Positions 1-10,620 of a stretch of DNA of 64,000 nucleotides are shown piece after piece (within the stretch, counting starts at the first letter, position 1; the number at the start of each line of letters is the position of its first letter). The translations under genes and the position numbers were made by a program. The notes below the pieces were generated by a model. That model was not told where the DNA came from, searched no databases, and was given only the letters and a program-made list of their open reading frames with translations. The stretch is from Aspidiotus rigidus (taxonomy: Eukaryota; Arthropoda; Insecta; Hemiptera; Diaspididae). The stretch lies in NCBI GenBank assembly GCA_035079385.1, contig JAVHKY010000028.1, positions 2,976,001 through 3,040,000 of the forward strand, written 5' to 3'.

Positions 1-1128
1 CGCTTAGGTTTCATCAAACCAAGAATCCCGTCGTCACGAAATCTATTTTATATACATCCGAATCGGTCACACGAGACTCACACTCGCTCACCTTCTTTTC
101 AAGTTTACGAACGTTGTAGCCTCGACTCCCTCCCACCCCTATTTTCGCATGTCCATCTTCAGCCTCTCTCCTCCACACCCACAAAATTTCGCCACCCATC
201 GAAAAAAACGCTCGCCGATGACCCCCCATCCATCCAAAACATCATCTCTTATCTAAAAGCAGCAAATTACGTCCAACAGATCTAAAATAAGGCCACCATC
301 GAGCTCATAAGCCAAGCGCCTTCAAGAGTTTAGAAAATGGACAAAAAAAAATGTCATTTATGAGGGATAAATTTGATCGTAAAATACATCAGTATCTGCT
401 TTTTATATTCAAGTATAAATAGTTCGTTTACGAAGGGAGAAGTTCGTCCTATATCTGCCTCTGTGATCTAATTTTCGATAAATCAAGTCATCTGAGCATT
501 CATCTTTCACAGATACGAATAGCTTTCAGGAATGATACCTGAAGTTTACTTTTCCAACTATTTTTGATTCCTTTCGACTTACAAGATTCCTCCGGCGTGT
601 TGTTCCAATTTTTGTTTTACTCATTCTTTCTCATCAACCTCCTAATGAAAATTCTGTCCTAAGATAACGACAAATCTATCCTCTACCGCTCATATTCGGA
701 CAGGAAGATAAAACCTCCTCATTCTCATCAATCGACTTACAGTTAGTCCAAGTCCCATTCTTCAAGACTCAGACATTAACCAGGCAAAAGTTATTATTCG
801 AGAAAAACCTCGAAATAAAATTCATCAGAGCCCTCCTTTTCAGGAAGAAGAAAATCGTGGAATTATTCATTTTTCAGTTCACGTCGAGCTGAAACGCTTT
901 TTCCTCGAAATTCTTCCCAAAATCATCTGTCGAACAAAAATTACAGGAGAAGGAAGTACTTTGTGAATTCAATTTTCTTTTCTACTCTCCTCTGGTTGAC
1001 CCCTATCGCTGATATCCGCCTCGATCTTACCGAAATCACCAAAACAGCTGACTTTATATGCAAACACCACAATAACAAAATCATTTCTAAAAAAGAACAA
1101 CGAAAGACAAAGATATTTTTTACGTGGG
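1..1128. other. No recognised gene
   Basis: I see no convincing coding region, RNA gene or mobile element here. The short open frames are in ordinary AT-rich DNA and match no family I know. Confidence 0.5.
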
Positions 1129-1279
1129 GGGGTAGTTGGTGGAGGAGAATACAAGCGAAAACGTTTGATCCCCTCGTAGCTCAGCGGTTAGAGCAGTTGC
1201 CCGGCAAGCGAAGTCTCGGATTCGGATCCCGACGAGGTGACTAAATTTTTCGCTTGTATTCTCATCTACTAACTACCCC
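1129..1279. repeat. Foldback hairpin enclosing a tRNA-like sequence
   Basis: Positions 1129-1161 and 1247-1279 are inverted repeats of 33 nt that match at 30 positions. The inner 17 nt of each arm pair perfectly (GAATACAAGCGAAAA on the left). The 85-nt loop contains the tRNA-like sequence at 1170-1240. The arrangement resembles a small foldback or MITE-type element, or a pair of inverted flanks acquired by a tRNA-derived repeat. No target-site duplication was obvious. Confidence 0.75.
1170..1240 (+). tRNA. tRNA-like sequence, probable pseudogene or tRNA-derived repeat
   Basis: A cloverleaf can be drawn. The acceptor stem pairs 1170-1176 with 1233-1239 and has one mismatch. U8 and A9 are followed by a D arm GCTC-AGCGGTTA-GAGC. 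The anticodon arm 1196-1212 has loop CCGGCAA, giving GGC (alanine) if read literally. The T arm is around TTCGGAT. A and B box promoter motifs are recognisable (TAGCTCAGCGGTTAGAGC; GGATTCGGATCC). Against a functional gene, position 33 is C instead of the near-universal U, the variable loop is very short, and the T stem closes with an A-C mismatch. It lies exactly in the loop of a 33-nt inverted repeat. I think it is a decayed tRNA or the head of a tRNA-derived SINE-like repeat. Confidence 0.45.
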
Positions 1280-1960
1280 TCTCCTGAAAATCATTTCTCC
1301 AGAATTTCCCTCCCGTATTCTCTGGTCTAAATCAGATCCCAGAATCGGGCATGCAGTCTTCATTCAGGGCAACATCTCATCTTTCTGTATGAGAAACTCC
1401 GCTTTTTACTCACCTGCCTCTCTCTCTCTTTCCACCTCCTCGCAAATTTCTTAAACGATCTGATTCTCTCGGTATCCAAGACCCTCCTCCTACCGATTCT
1501 CATTTACTCTCATCCTCCATCTCTTTTTTATGGACAACCGGGAAATATGGACCTTAAAAGGAACACGACACAGTGGACCTTGGCGCAAGGTATTCATCGC
1601 GTTCACCTTCTAAAAGTGATCCCTCGTATGATGCTCCCTTTTCCTCTCCGCGTGGCATAATTTCAGGTCTTCCCTATCCTCCAATAAGCTTCAATCTAAA
1701 AATAAACCTTCGATTCTTTGGTCTACTTCGAACCAGCTTTCCTGAGGAGAAGTCGTCCTAATCCGTCTCAGAATAGGCCATACCCGTAACACACGCTCTT
1801 TTTTTACGCCTCTGCACTGCAATGCTCACGATCTACCTCTTGCCCAGCTCTCGAAACCGATCTGGTCTCGGCAAGAAGTCTTTCCCAGCATCACAAAACT
1901 TCCTCTCGAACCATCGTAAAAAAATTATCCTCAGATCCAGCTATTTCTACCATCTAAGCC
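1280..1960 (+). mobile_element. Decayed LINE 3' remnants (I/Jockey/R1-type C-terminus)
   Basis: Around 1755-1920 the plus strand reads VVLIRLRIGHTRNTRSFF. This matches the conserved C-terminal RLRxGHTxxTHSxL motif that precedes the final zinc-finger-like region of many insect non-LTR retrotransposons. A similar block (DPRIGHAVF) occurs near 1340-1365, so two fragments may be juxtaposed. No reverse transcriptase or endonuclease domain is visible, and the frames are broken by stops. A better-preserved LINE end at 35790-36454 has the same motif as CRLRIGRTFLTHSYLLS, which supports the assignment. Confidence 0.45.
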
Positions 1961-2892
1961 CATAACCGTTAGTGTAGTCGCAAAGCTCGAAAAATTGATC
2001 ATTCATGTCGTCGTGACTAGTTTGATAGCTTTTTGGCAACACTGTGAGAACCCTTGAAGAACATATGGGATAAAATTCTCAGACATGACGTGGTAAAGTT
2101 GTATTAAAGTCCACCTCGAACGATGACTCCGAACAATTTTAGCGAGACAACGCCGAGCTTTCGAACCTCTCCCTCTAGACTCAAACACTCAATGTCTCCG
2201 GAAAATAATCGTAATTTCGCCGTATTTTCAAACTCTGACGTTCGAATTATTGAGGAATGATTTTTTTCGTTTCGCAAGTGCACAACTTAAAACTAAATCT
2301 ACCCAAATGTGTGTTCATTCTCTGTCTTTCTTTTGAATTAGTTAGGAATCCCACTGTGGTTTTCATTACAAGGATGATCTCTCGCGTCGACTTACACTCG
2401 TACTTTCAAATTTTTTATAACATTTTCAGAATGCTCAGAGAGAAACCTGTGAACCGAACGAGAAATGAAGTAGCATTTCTCACACCATCGAATAATTGTG
2501 ATTTTCTGATCGTTTCTCCCGGCAAAATTTTCCAAAAATGCCCTTCTTCAAAACTGTATTTGAGTTTAGTTAATATCAATGACCGAATCTAATGGTAAAT
2601 TGTAACACATATGATTCTGTTTGGTAGACAACTAGAGACATACAATAATGACGAGTGAGTTTACCGTATAATTAGGAAATATTTGGACTCGCACAACAAT
2701 TAATTTCATCCTATAAAATACACTCGAGGGTTATTTGTTATCGTACAAAACACCTGACGATTACTATGTAAAATTGTACCTATGCGTAGAATAATTTTGT
2801 ACGGGTTTGTGTTCTCATCATGTCACTTAACGTCTTCAAGAAAAAAAGTAGAAACGTGTAATTTTCGAACTATTTATACCTTCTTATCGAGC

Positions 2893-2895
<3 letters not shown>
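1961..2895. other. No recognised gene
   Basis: A 111-codon open frame at 2257-2592 on the plus strand shows no recognisable domain. Nothing else stands out. Confidence 0.45.

Positions 2896-2942
<47 letters not shown>
2896..2942. repeat. (AT)n microsatellite
   Basis: About 23 uninterrupted AT dinucleotides, immediately followed by GGGTAAGACG. Confidence 0.95.
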
Positions 2943-2947
<5 letters not shown>

Positions 2948-3393
2948 AGACGCGGGCTAAGAGCGAAGTTCTTCTTTTTCGTATACACCAAATAGCGGCT
3001 CGGCACCAATATGATCCCGAAGATAAACCTTTGATTCGATCTCTTCTTTCTACCAAATCCGACTTTAATGTTGTTCTACTGGGCGAAACGGAGTTCCAAA
3101 CAAGTCCATTCGTACGGATAATAACTTATTCTTTTTTACTCGAATAGAAACCAATCTCTATACCTCATTTCTCACCCGTAATATTAAGAAAAGTCCGTAT
3201 ACTTTTCGACTTCGTTAGATTCGACAGCTAGTATATTAAATTTTAACGACTAATGTTTTAGATAAAGCGAGATGAAACGCAAGCCAGAGTGCAGGGTCGT
3301 TGTGTTATCGAGCAATCGGAGGTATCGAGCAATAGATCGAGCTTGTAAATAAAAACCAGTTTTTCAATGTATAGAAAAATCCCAGTCGGGGGC
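2943..3393. other. Downstream flank of the Toll receptor gene
   Basis: AT-rich sequence with no coding region recognised. It lies beyond the best candidate polyadenylation signals of the minus-strand receptor gene. Confidence 0.4.
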
Positions 3394-3924
3394 TTTATTT
3401 AAAAAAAAATAAAGAGTACACTCGAAAACAAAAAAAAAAAAGAAAAAGAGAGAAGAAAATACATACGCTTAATTAATAATAATATCACAATTGGTTACCA
3501 AATTTTTGTGAGTACTCGGCGTACTACGAAAAGAAAAAAAAAATTTACAAAAAAACGACGTCGAAGAAATCGAAAACAAAAAAATAAGAATAATATCGAT
3601 TCGCGGTTATTCAAAAAGACACGTAAATACATTTTTTTTTACAACGAATTATAATTTAAGAGGAACTAGAAAAATGCAAGGAATTTACAATTATACACTT
3701 TTTTTTTCTTCTTCCTCGTCAGTCAAAAAAAAAAAAAAATGGAAAGTATATTTCCCCTTTTCGTCGTTAATGAAAGAAAAAAATAATGGTAAAAAAAGAC
3801 GATATTCGCGCCTAATTTATTAGAGAAATCGGAGGGGATTATCTAGGTACGTGGCACGTATATAAAAAAATATTTTACTTACATTTTTATACTACACTGT
3901 ACATTTTTGGAATATTTTCTATCA
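3394..3924 (-). promoter_or_regulatory. Probable 3' UTR with candidate poly(A) signals
   Basis: Downstream of the Toll stop codon on the minus strand, AATAAA hexamers are read at 3816-3821 (about 105 nt after the stop) and 3394-3399 (about 530 nt after it). The intervening sequence is AT-rich with many A/T homopolymers and has no long open frame, as expected of an insect 3' UTR. Which signal is used cannot be told from sequence. Confidence 0.45.
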
Positions 3925-6900
3925 CTATATATGAATGGCTACGGATCTGTTGTTGGGCGCGTTCTGATTGCGATTATTATGATGCCTCTGCAACGATTGC
4001 TGATGGTGATGGTAATGAAGGTGAGGATGGTGGTGGTGCATATTCACATGGTGCGCGTGCCTATGCCGATTATTCTTATGCCTTTGGTTATTCGGCACGT
4101 CGGGCAAAGCGAACCTCAGCCTTTCCCAAAATAATTTATCGCCCCACTGCAGATACGTGTTATTCTTCATATACAGCCTGAGGTCCGGATCCAAATCTCT
4201 GGGCAGCACGTCCCCTAGCAGGATCACGATCAGTCTTTTTCTTCTGTCTCGTAGCACCTGATTGTGCGCCGACTTGAACTCGTACCGATTCCACTCGGAC
4301 TTGAGGAAGTTTTCCGACAGCACCAGGATGGTGCGTCGGGACGACTCGACGGCCTGCACGATCGTATCGCTGAGGTAGCCGCCGATAGGAAATTCGCGAT
4401 AGTGCAAACACAGTTTATAAGGCGGGTCACCGTTTTCGAGTATCGGAGCGAGCTCCTCGGCCACGAAAATCTCGTCTTTCGCACTGTAACTCACGAACGC
4501 GTCGAACAATTTATCTCGGTCGTCCATTTCGATTTCACTAGTAGGATAGAATAAGCGCACACCGAACTTCGAATAGAACCATACGCGTAATTCGTCTTTG
4601 TACATGCACAGCAACAACGTGGTTACAGCGAAAAAAAACAAACACGAGATCGCGATCACCGTGATGGGCAGATATTGATGGAACTCTTGACGGGCGCCGG
4701 CGTTGTCGTTCGCGCTCAAGTTGCCGTTTAACGCGCCCTCGATCATGTTGCTGCTGATGTTGCTGATCGGCTGAGTGGATTCTTGCTCGCAGAACGAGGT
4801 TATATTCTCGGACAAGATAGACACCGAGTAACGGAAAGACGAATTCAAACACTTCATGTCGCGAGCGTCGATTACCGTATTCTTTAAATAGTGCAGATAC
4901 TCTTGCATTTTCTGTATAAATTGGCATTCGCACGTCCACGGATTCTCGCTCAGGGTAACGCTATTTAAGGACTGCGGTAGCTTCCAAAACGAGAACTGAG
5001 ACAAACGATTACGATCTAGACGTAGGACGGAGAGCGTGTACAGCGTGATAAATACGTTCGACTGTATAGAGGAGATACGGTTGTGATACAGGTACAATTC
5101 TTTAAGCTTATCTAGGCCTTCGAATTCGTTTCCGCGTAACGTCGAAATACGATTATGCTCCAGCCGCAAAACCTCCAACTCTTTTAGACCGTAGAAAGTA
5201 CGATTGTAGATCACTTCGATGTTCGAGCCGTTGAGAAATAGAACTTTTAATAGTTTACGACCGAGGAAACTGTGGCTGGATAGAGATCGTATATCGTTTC
5301 CGTCCAGGTACAGCTGGGTCACGTTCATCGGTATTTTCTCTGGTATGTTGCCGAAATAGCCGGCTCGCGTACACGACACTACATTCGCGGATGCCGACAT
5401 ACTATGGTAACAGGTACAGTTGGACGGACACACGACCTTACAGTCGCAGGCGTCAAAATCGCAACAATCGCACATACTACGTTTAGCGCACTCGAGTTCG
5501 TATCGACATAGGAACTGATCGGCGGTCGCCTCCTTCACCGGTACCAACGAATTCTCGCGATTGTATAACAGCTCGCACTTCACATCGTCCAGGTCCACTA
5601 GCTGCGGTTTATTTCGATCCGGCTCCACCGAGTACGACTGCAACCACTGCATCGTGCAATCACATTGGAAAGGATTATTGGCTATTAGGAATTCGGGTAA
5701 CGCTTTCCCGTTAGGAACTGAGGATATTCGCAAAGAATGAGGAGTAATTACTTTCAACTGATTACCGGATAGATTAACGCGTGTGAGATTATACTTTTTG
5801 AAAAAGGCGTAAGACTGGATTTTCGAGATAAGATTATTAGCGAGATTGAGAGTTTGCACGTTATCCGGAATAGAACTGCCGGTGATCTCGGAGAGTCGAT
5901 TATTACTGGCGTCGAACGCAGTCAGGTGGAGTTGATTCTCGATTTCGAAATGGTTACCCAACTCGGATATCTTGTTACCGTGAATATCCAGCCACTGCAG
6001 ACCATTAGGAATGAGAGCGTAGTCGAACCACTCGAGAAAGTTTTCCGAAATGTTCAGCCAGACTAGATTCGGTAATTTGGAAAAGAGGCCGCCCACTTCG
6101 GTCAGATAGTTACCGTCTATACGAATCGCCACCACTTTAAGGTTCGCGTCGAAGGTACCACTTTCGATTTTTTGAATCTTGTTATTCGATAGATTTATTA
6201 TTTGCAATTCGCCCAGCTGATCAAACACACCTTTAACCACCTTCGTGATATTATTCTCGGTCAGGCGTAAACCGACCAGTTGACCCATCGGTGGAAACGA
6301 GCTAGGCAAAATTTCGTATATTTGATTCGTGCCCAAATCTAGCGTCTTCAAATTCAATATATTTTTCAACGATGCCGGAATACCTTTCAGTTCGTTATTA
6401 TTCAGATGCAGATCTTCTAAATTACTCGAATTGCGAAACGCGTCCTCGCCGATAAAGTTAATCTGATTGTTGTCTAACGCTAACAACACCAGACCGGCCA
6501 GGCTGTCGAAAGTGAACGAGTCGATGCGTTTCAGTTTGTTATTCGACATCACCAAAGTGTTGAGCTCGAACAGAGAGTCGAAAGTTTTCTCCGGAATCGA
6601 GTGGATGGCGTTATTTTCCAGACGGAGTACCCGGAGTTGGTACAGATCGTGAAACATTAAACCGTCCAGCCTCGTGATATTGTTGCCGGACAAATTCAGC
6701 ATGTAGAGCGAAGAAAGGCCGGTAAAGGTGGCCGAGTTTATCCACTCTTCGGTCAGCTTGTTATCGGATAGATCGAGGACTAGAAGTTTGGCCAGGCCGT
6801 GAAATAGACCCGGTGCTAAGGTATTCAAAGAATTATTCTGCAGGTGGATGTGTTTGAGCTCGCGAGCGTCCGTAAATAATTCGGGCGGTAAAAAGACTAG

Positions 6901-7743
6901 TTTATTGTGAGCTAAATTCAACGAGGATAACGAGCTCAGATTATCGAACGCGTGATCCGCGATCGTCGACAATATATTCTCCTGCAGATTTAGATCCTCT
7001 AGCTGGGTGAGGAAAGAGAAAACTTTTTGCGGCAACACTTCGATGCTGTTGTTGGACAGATCGAGCACGCGAATGTTCGAACCGCATTTGGAGTACACGT
7101 CGTTATTATTCTCGCCGCCGAAACGTAAAGTACTCAAGGAAGAAAGTTTATTTCGCGTGAGGTTGAGGAAGGCGAGATTTTGTAACGGGCAGAAGACACC
7201 CTCGGGTAGAACTTTGATGTTATTACAACTGAAGTCTAGTCGTTCGAGTAAGTGTAGATCGTCGGAGAAAACTTTGGGTGTGACTTCTAAACTCATGCCC
7301 GACCAATCGTCGTTATGGGTGACGAAGGTGAGATTACGTAGTTGACGTAGACCGCGGAAAGCTCCGGCGGTCACGTTATCTATTTTGCAGAACTCCATCG
7401 AGAGATCGCGTAAATCGATGAGCGTTTGAAAGCTGCCCGGATTTACGGAGCTCTTGAAGAAGAACGATTCGCCGCACACGATTTTCAGTTTAACGGTGTA
7501 TTGAGGCTGGATAACGCTGAAATTGGTTTTCTCGATTTCGGAATTGATGGTACGCACACGACAGACTAGAGCCACTTCCTGGTTGTCGGGCATACTGGCG
7601 CTGACTTCTTGCTCGCCATTGGCGGTCACCGAGTACCATTTGCACTCGTCCGGTGCCTGATAACGCAGAGACTTGGCACGGACGAGGCAGATCAGCGGAA
7701 GAACACTACCGAGTAGGCTCGCGAAAAGAAGACCGGAACGCAT
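3925..7743 (-). CDS. Tollo: Toll-like receptor, Toll-6/Tollo (Toll-8) class
   Basis: A single uninterrupted reading frame of 1272 codons encodes a type I membrane receptor. In order it has a signal peptide (about residues 1-23, cleavage after VRA) and a large N-terminal leucine-rich repeat block (about 110-675). A cysteine-rich LRR C-terminal cap starts at NPFQCDC (about 690-745). A cysteine cluster and N-terminal cap follow (about 752-800), then a shorter second LRR block (about 808-925) and a second cap starting at NPWTCEC. One membrane helix (about 1025-1048) precedes a cytoplasmic TIR domain (about 1079-1216). TIR box 1 (LFDAFVSYSAKDE), box 2 (REFPIGGYL) and box 3 (FWERLRFALPD) are all present. 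The tail is histidine-rich and ends SVAIHI. The double LRR-cap layout and intronless frame fit insect long Tolls (Toll-6, Tollo, Toll-7, 18w); the N-terminal YQAPDEC motif favours Tollo/Toll-6, so the symbol is tentative. The frame opens six codons earlier only with GTG; the ATG at 7743 sits in a good context (CACCATGC), so I start there. Confidence 0.95.
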   Translation of the reverse strand: MRSGLLFASLLGSVLPLICLVRAKSLRYQAPDECKWYSVTANGEQEVSASMPDNQEVALVCRVRTINSEIEKTNFSVIQPQYTVKLKIVCGESFFFKSSVNPGSFQTLIDLRDLSMEFCKIDNVTAGAFRGLRQLRNLTFVTHNDDWSGMSLEVTPKVFSDDLHLLERLDFSCNNIKVLPEGVFCPLQNLAFLNLTRNKLSSLSTLRFGGENNNDVYSKCGSNIRVLDLSNNSIEVLPQKVFSFLTQLEDLNLQENILSTIADHAFDNLSSLSSLNLAHNKLVFLPPELFTDARELKHIHLQNNSLNTLAPGLFHGLAKLLVLDLSDNKLTEEWINSATFTGLSSLYMLNLSGNNITRLDGLMFHDLYQLRVLRLENNAIHSIPEKTFDSLFELNTLVMSNNKLKRIDSFTFDSLAGLVLLALDNNQINFIGEDAFRNSSNLEDLHLNNNELKGIPASLKNILNLKTLDLGTNQIYEILPSSFPPMGQLVGLRLTENNITKVVKGVFDQLGELQIINLSNNKIQKIESGTFDANLKVVAIRIDGNYLTEVGGLFSKLPNLVWLNISENFLEWFDYALIPNGLQWLDIHGNKISELGNHFEIENQLHLTAFDASNNRLSEITGSSIPDNVQTLNLANNLISKIQSYAFFKKYNLTRVNLSGNQLKVITPHSLRISSVPNGKALPEFLIANNPFQCDCTMQWLQSYSVEPDRNKPQLVDLDDVKCELLYNRENSLVPVKEATADQFLCRYELECAKRSMCDCCDFDACDCKVVCPSNCTCYHSMSASANVVSCTRAGYFGNIPEKIPMNVTQLYLDGNDIRSLSSHSFLGRKLLKVLFLNGSNIEVIYNRTFYGLKELEVLRLEHNRISTLRGNEFEGLDKLKELYLYHNRISSIQSNVFITLYTLSVLRLDRNRLSQFSFWKLPQSLNSVTLSENPWTCECQFIQKMQEYLHYLKNTVIDARDMKCLNSSFRYSVSILSENITSFCEQESTQPISNISSNMIEGALNGNLSANDNAGARQEFHQYLPITVIAISCLFFFAVTTLLLCMYKDELRVWFYSKFGVRLFYPTSEIEMDDRDKLFDAFVSYSAKDEIFVAEELAPILENGDPPYKLCLHYREFPIGGYLSDTIVQAVESSRRTILVLSENFLKSEWNRYEFKSAHNQVLRDRRKRLIVILLGDVLPRDLDPDLRLYMKNNTYLQWGDKLFWERLRFALPDVPNNQRHKNNRHRHAHHVNMHHHHPHLHYHHHQQSLQRHHNNRNQNAPNNRSVAIHI

Positions 7744-8460
7744 GGTGCCGGCTGAGATCACGACCTTATACGGGCACTACAAAGATTCATATCGATCAAC
7801 TTTTTTTTTTTTTTTTAGTAAGACGCGCGTACGCGAACACAACTACACATTCACAAATCACTTTGAAGAGAAGTTTTGAAACAGATGGAAAAAGAAAAAA
7901 AATTAAATAGTGTATTTTTCAACGCGCAGAATTTTCAAACGAAGTTACAAAAAAAATATTTCAAAATAAATACAGGTCGTCGAAACAGAATAGGAACATC
8001 AGGTAACTCGCGAGCGCGACACTATCTCGCGAGATATTTCTTCGACACATACGGGCTATTATAGAGGAGCACGAGAACGCATTAGACGAACTCGCACGCA
8101 CAGGGGACCACTAGTCGCTCGATGCAGTTTAACGAAACTAAGAACGCAACGAGAGCACGCATAACTCGTTTTTAATCCAGAACGTAGAGCGTCGATCCCT
8201 CTTAGCATCGCCGAGACTGTCGGTCGTCCCCACCACTAACGAGACTGGCTTCGTCGGAACCAGTAATGAATATCGAAATCGGTGTAACGTCGCGACGAGC
8301 CCCTGCGAACGCGTGCTTAGTTGAATATTCCAACACCTTATTGCTAGGAGTCGATGTCGATTAGCCGGAATGGAGTAAAAGGCGTGAAATTACCCACCGA
8401 GCATCGGTCGTTGGTTGTCGCACGAAGTGTAAATTGAACTCTGCTGCACCGACTACCCTT
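7744..8460 (-). promoter_or_regulatory. 5' UTR and promoter region of the Toll gene (inferred)
   Basis: This is the upstream side of the minus-strand receptor gene. It contains a 16-nt homopolymer at about 7801-7816 (A-rich on the gene strand). On the gene strand the sequence ATCTCAG lies just before the start and could be a splice acceptor for a 5' UTR intron, but it has no pyrimidine tract. No TATA box or start site can be assigned. Confidence 0.3.
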
Positions 8461-9713
8461 TTAAAAATTTATTAAAACATATCGGCGAACGATTGCCCGC
8501 AGCGTCATACGTACTTCGTTTACGCGACGCAAGTGCCCCGGTGCTGCAGTTTGTAATACTTTTGTATATGCAAATACTCGTAGTGCTCGTACAGCGAGAT
8601 TTTAATTTTTAACCAGCCCTTCGGGAGTTTCCCGCTGATTCGATAAAGACAACGGCTATGTCTGGGGAATTTACGTTGGCCGTAAACGTGTAATACGTTC
8701 GAGGTCGTCCGTCGTGAACCTGGATGACGATGGTGTAGTTTTATCGGAAAATAATATGACGTTTACTGTCATCGCGAATGAGAGGGTGGAAATAGTAGAG
8801 CGCGTTTCGACATCGGAATTTACTGGGAATTTTTCGTTCATCGGTGGTAAATAGCGAAAATCAGATGTTTGTACAGTCTATGTATCGGTGTCGTGAAAAA
8901 ATTTCTAATAAGGGAGGGGTTTAATGATGAAAGTGACAAGAGATGAAGGGGCGTGATTCAAGAAATTTAGTACTTTCTCATGAACGAAAATTTGATATTC
9001 TGGATGCATGAAGGGGAGGGGGAGATCAGCTCCCGTTTTGTACGCTAATAAGATTGAATCAGGCCAGTAATAGTTTTATAAATTCTACAATTTACGTGAG
9101 CCTAAGAGTGGAATTGAACGATCTAGGGACCCATTCCGTTCCCCCTCCAATTTACCCGAAGGAAGTGCAATCTTCCTTTCCTCTACAGACTGGTTCGATC
9201 AATTGTCTTTCTCTTCTTCTTCCTTCGCCCGATAATTGGCTCGAGGACGCGGAGAAGAGAAGGGTTTTGTCAAATGTTGTCCTCGTCTATTCACTACAGG
9301 GACTTCAAAAGATCACGCGTACATAATGAAGTGGTCTTGAACTAAATGACGGACTTGAAACATTTCCGAATGACCGTAGGTAACCGAGGGGAGTAGGGGT
9401 CCCGAAAGTGTGAAAAATGAGTGTCGTTATTCAAGAAAAAGGGAGCTCGGGTTGGAGGTGACCATGGCCTTCCGAGAGGAAAGGAGCTTATGGACTCAAG
9501 GTTTATGAATTTGAAAAAAAATTGATTTCGAGCGATATATTATGTGTATGTGAAGGGGTGTGGAAGAATTTCGAATTTTGCCTTCTTTGGTCCAACAAAT
9601 CGTGCTTCTAACGAGGTAGGTGCTGTGACCTAGCTTGTAGGTTTGAAAAAATTGGGTATGAGAACTCCAATTTATATGAGGGTGTTCGAAACCTTCTACT
9701 TCTGTTCCTATAA
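8461..9713. other. No recognised gene
   Basis: A 90-codon frame at 9054-9326 shows no recognisable domain. The remainder is ordinary noncoding sequence. Confidence 0.45.
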
Positions 9714-10097
9714 CACTACTGAACAGCTATCCTGTTACAAAGATTCTATTACGTGACTCTTAGATACTTTTCAACGCTGAACACGAATCCGTTGTCCGTT
9801 TTTTGCTAGCACGTCACAATTTTTAGTAATCACGATAAATATTCACGTAATCATAACAAATATTCTTGTCTACTTGCCGCGCGCTGTCGCGGAATGTAAC
9901 AAACGTTTTCGATAGCGACGCTGCTATCGTCGATGTGTTTCGCGACGACGCGCGGCAAGTAAACGAGAACTTTAATCGTGATTACTAAAAATTGTGACGT
10001 GCTAGCAAAAAACGGACAACGGATTCGTGTTCAGCGATGAAAAGTATCCAAGAATCACGTAATAGAATCTTTGTAACAGGATAGCTGTTCAGTAGTG
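9714..10097. mobile_element. Palindromic MITE with CACTA-type ends
   Basis: The outer 123 nt on each side (9714-9836 and 9975-10097) are inverted repeats with about three mismatches. The inner part continues as an imperfect palindrome closed by a GATAGC/GCTATC hairpin at 9911-9928. The ends read CACTACTG...CAGTAGTG and are flanked by TAA on both sides (9711-9713, 10098-10100). This is a plausible 3-bp target duplication. CACTA-superfamily transposons start with CACTA and duplicate 2-3 bp; PIF/Harbinger elements also duplicate TAA/TTA. No coding sequence remains. Confidence 0.8.
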
Positions 10098-10139
10098 TAA
10101 TGAATGTAGCTTTATAAGAATCGCGTACTCCTGATATTA

Positions 10140-10620
10140 GAATAATGTCAACTGAAAATCGACGTCAATTTGAGGTCGTCTTCTCCAAATTTTCTATTGA
10201 CCTAAAATTTTCTTCTCCGCTGCGTCGATTCCAAGTTGATTTCTAGCTTCCTGGTAATGAACGATATCGACGTCGAACTGGAGTCGCCATTGAGTGGACA
10301 CTTTTTTACTGATTTCAAGCTGCGATCTGTAGTCAATTTTCTGTCGTGCATCTTAAAATTTTGAATATAATCTGAGTTCTTGCGTCGAAAAATAGTCGAT
10401 ATTCAGCGCTCGTAAAATAAAAACCAGTGGATTTCAAATCGATCTGAAATTGACGTCTATTTGATGTAGACCAGCGGACGTTACCAGAAAACTATAAATC
10501 GACTTGAAATCGACGCAGCAGAGCAGTCGATCTTAGGTCGACAAAAAATTTAAAAAATTCGACTCGAAGTCGACCTGAAATTAAAGTCGCTGGTGAGTCG
10601 ATAGTGAAGAACAGCAAACA
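10140..10620. repeat. TCGA-rich dispersed repeat, copy 1
   Basis: The block is dense in variants of GTCGATTTxAAGTCGAC. Related blocks occur at 32740-33255 and 53548-53780. All three share a segment of the form AATCGACTTGAAATCGACGC followed by a GCAGTCGATYTTAGGTCGA-like stretch. It is a diverged, interspersed, noncoding family, and its class is unknown. Confidence 0.6.

Noticed and set aside
1254..1454. 66-codon plus-strand frame
   Set aside because: Lies in LINE remnants and has no domain of its own.
3907..4554. Plus-strand frames opposite the Toll C-terminus
   Set aside because: They are antisense to the TIR and histidine-rich codons of the receptor and carry no domain of their own.
7744..7761. 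Six extra N-terminal residues for the Toll protein
   Set aside because: The upstream initiator would be GTG; the ATG at 7743 has a good context and directly precedes the signal peptide.
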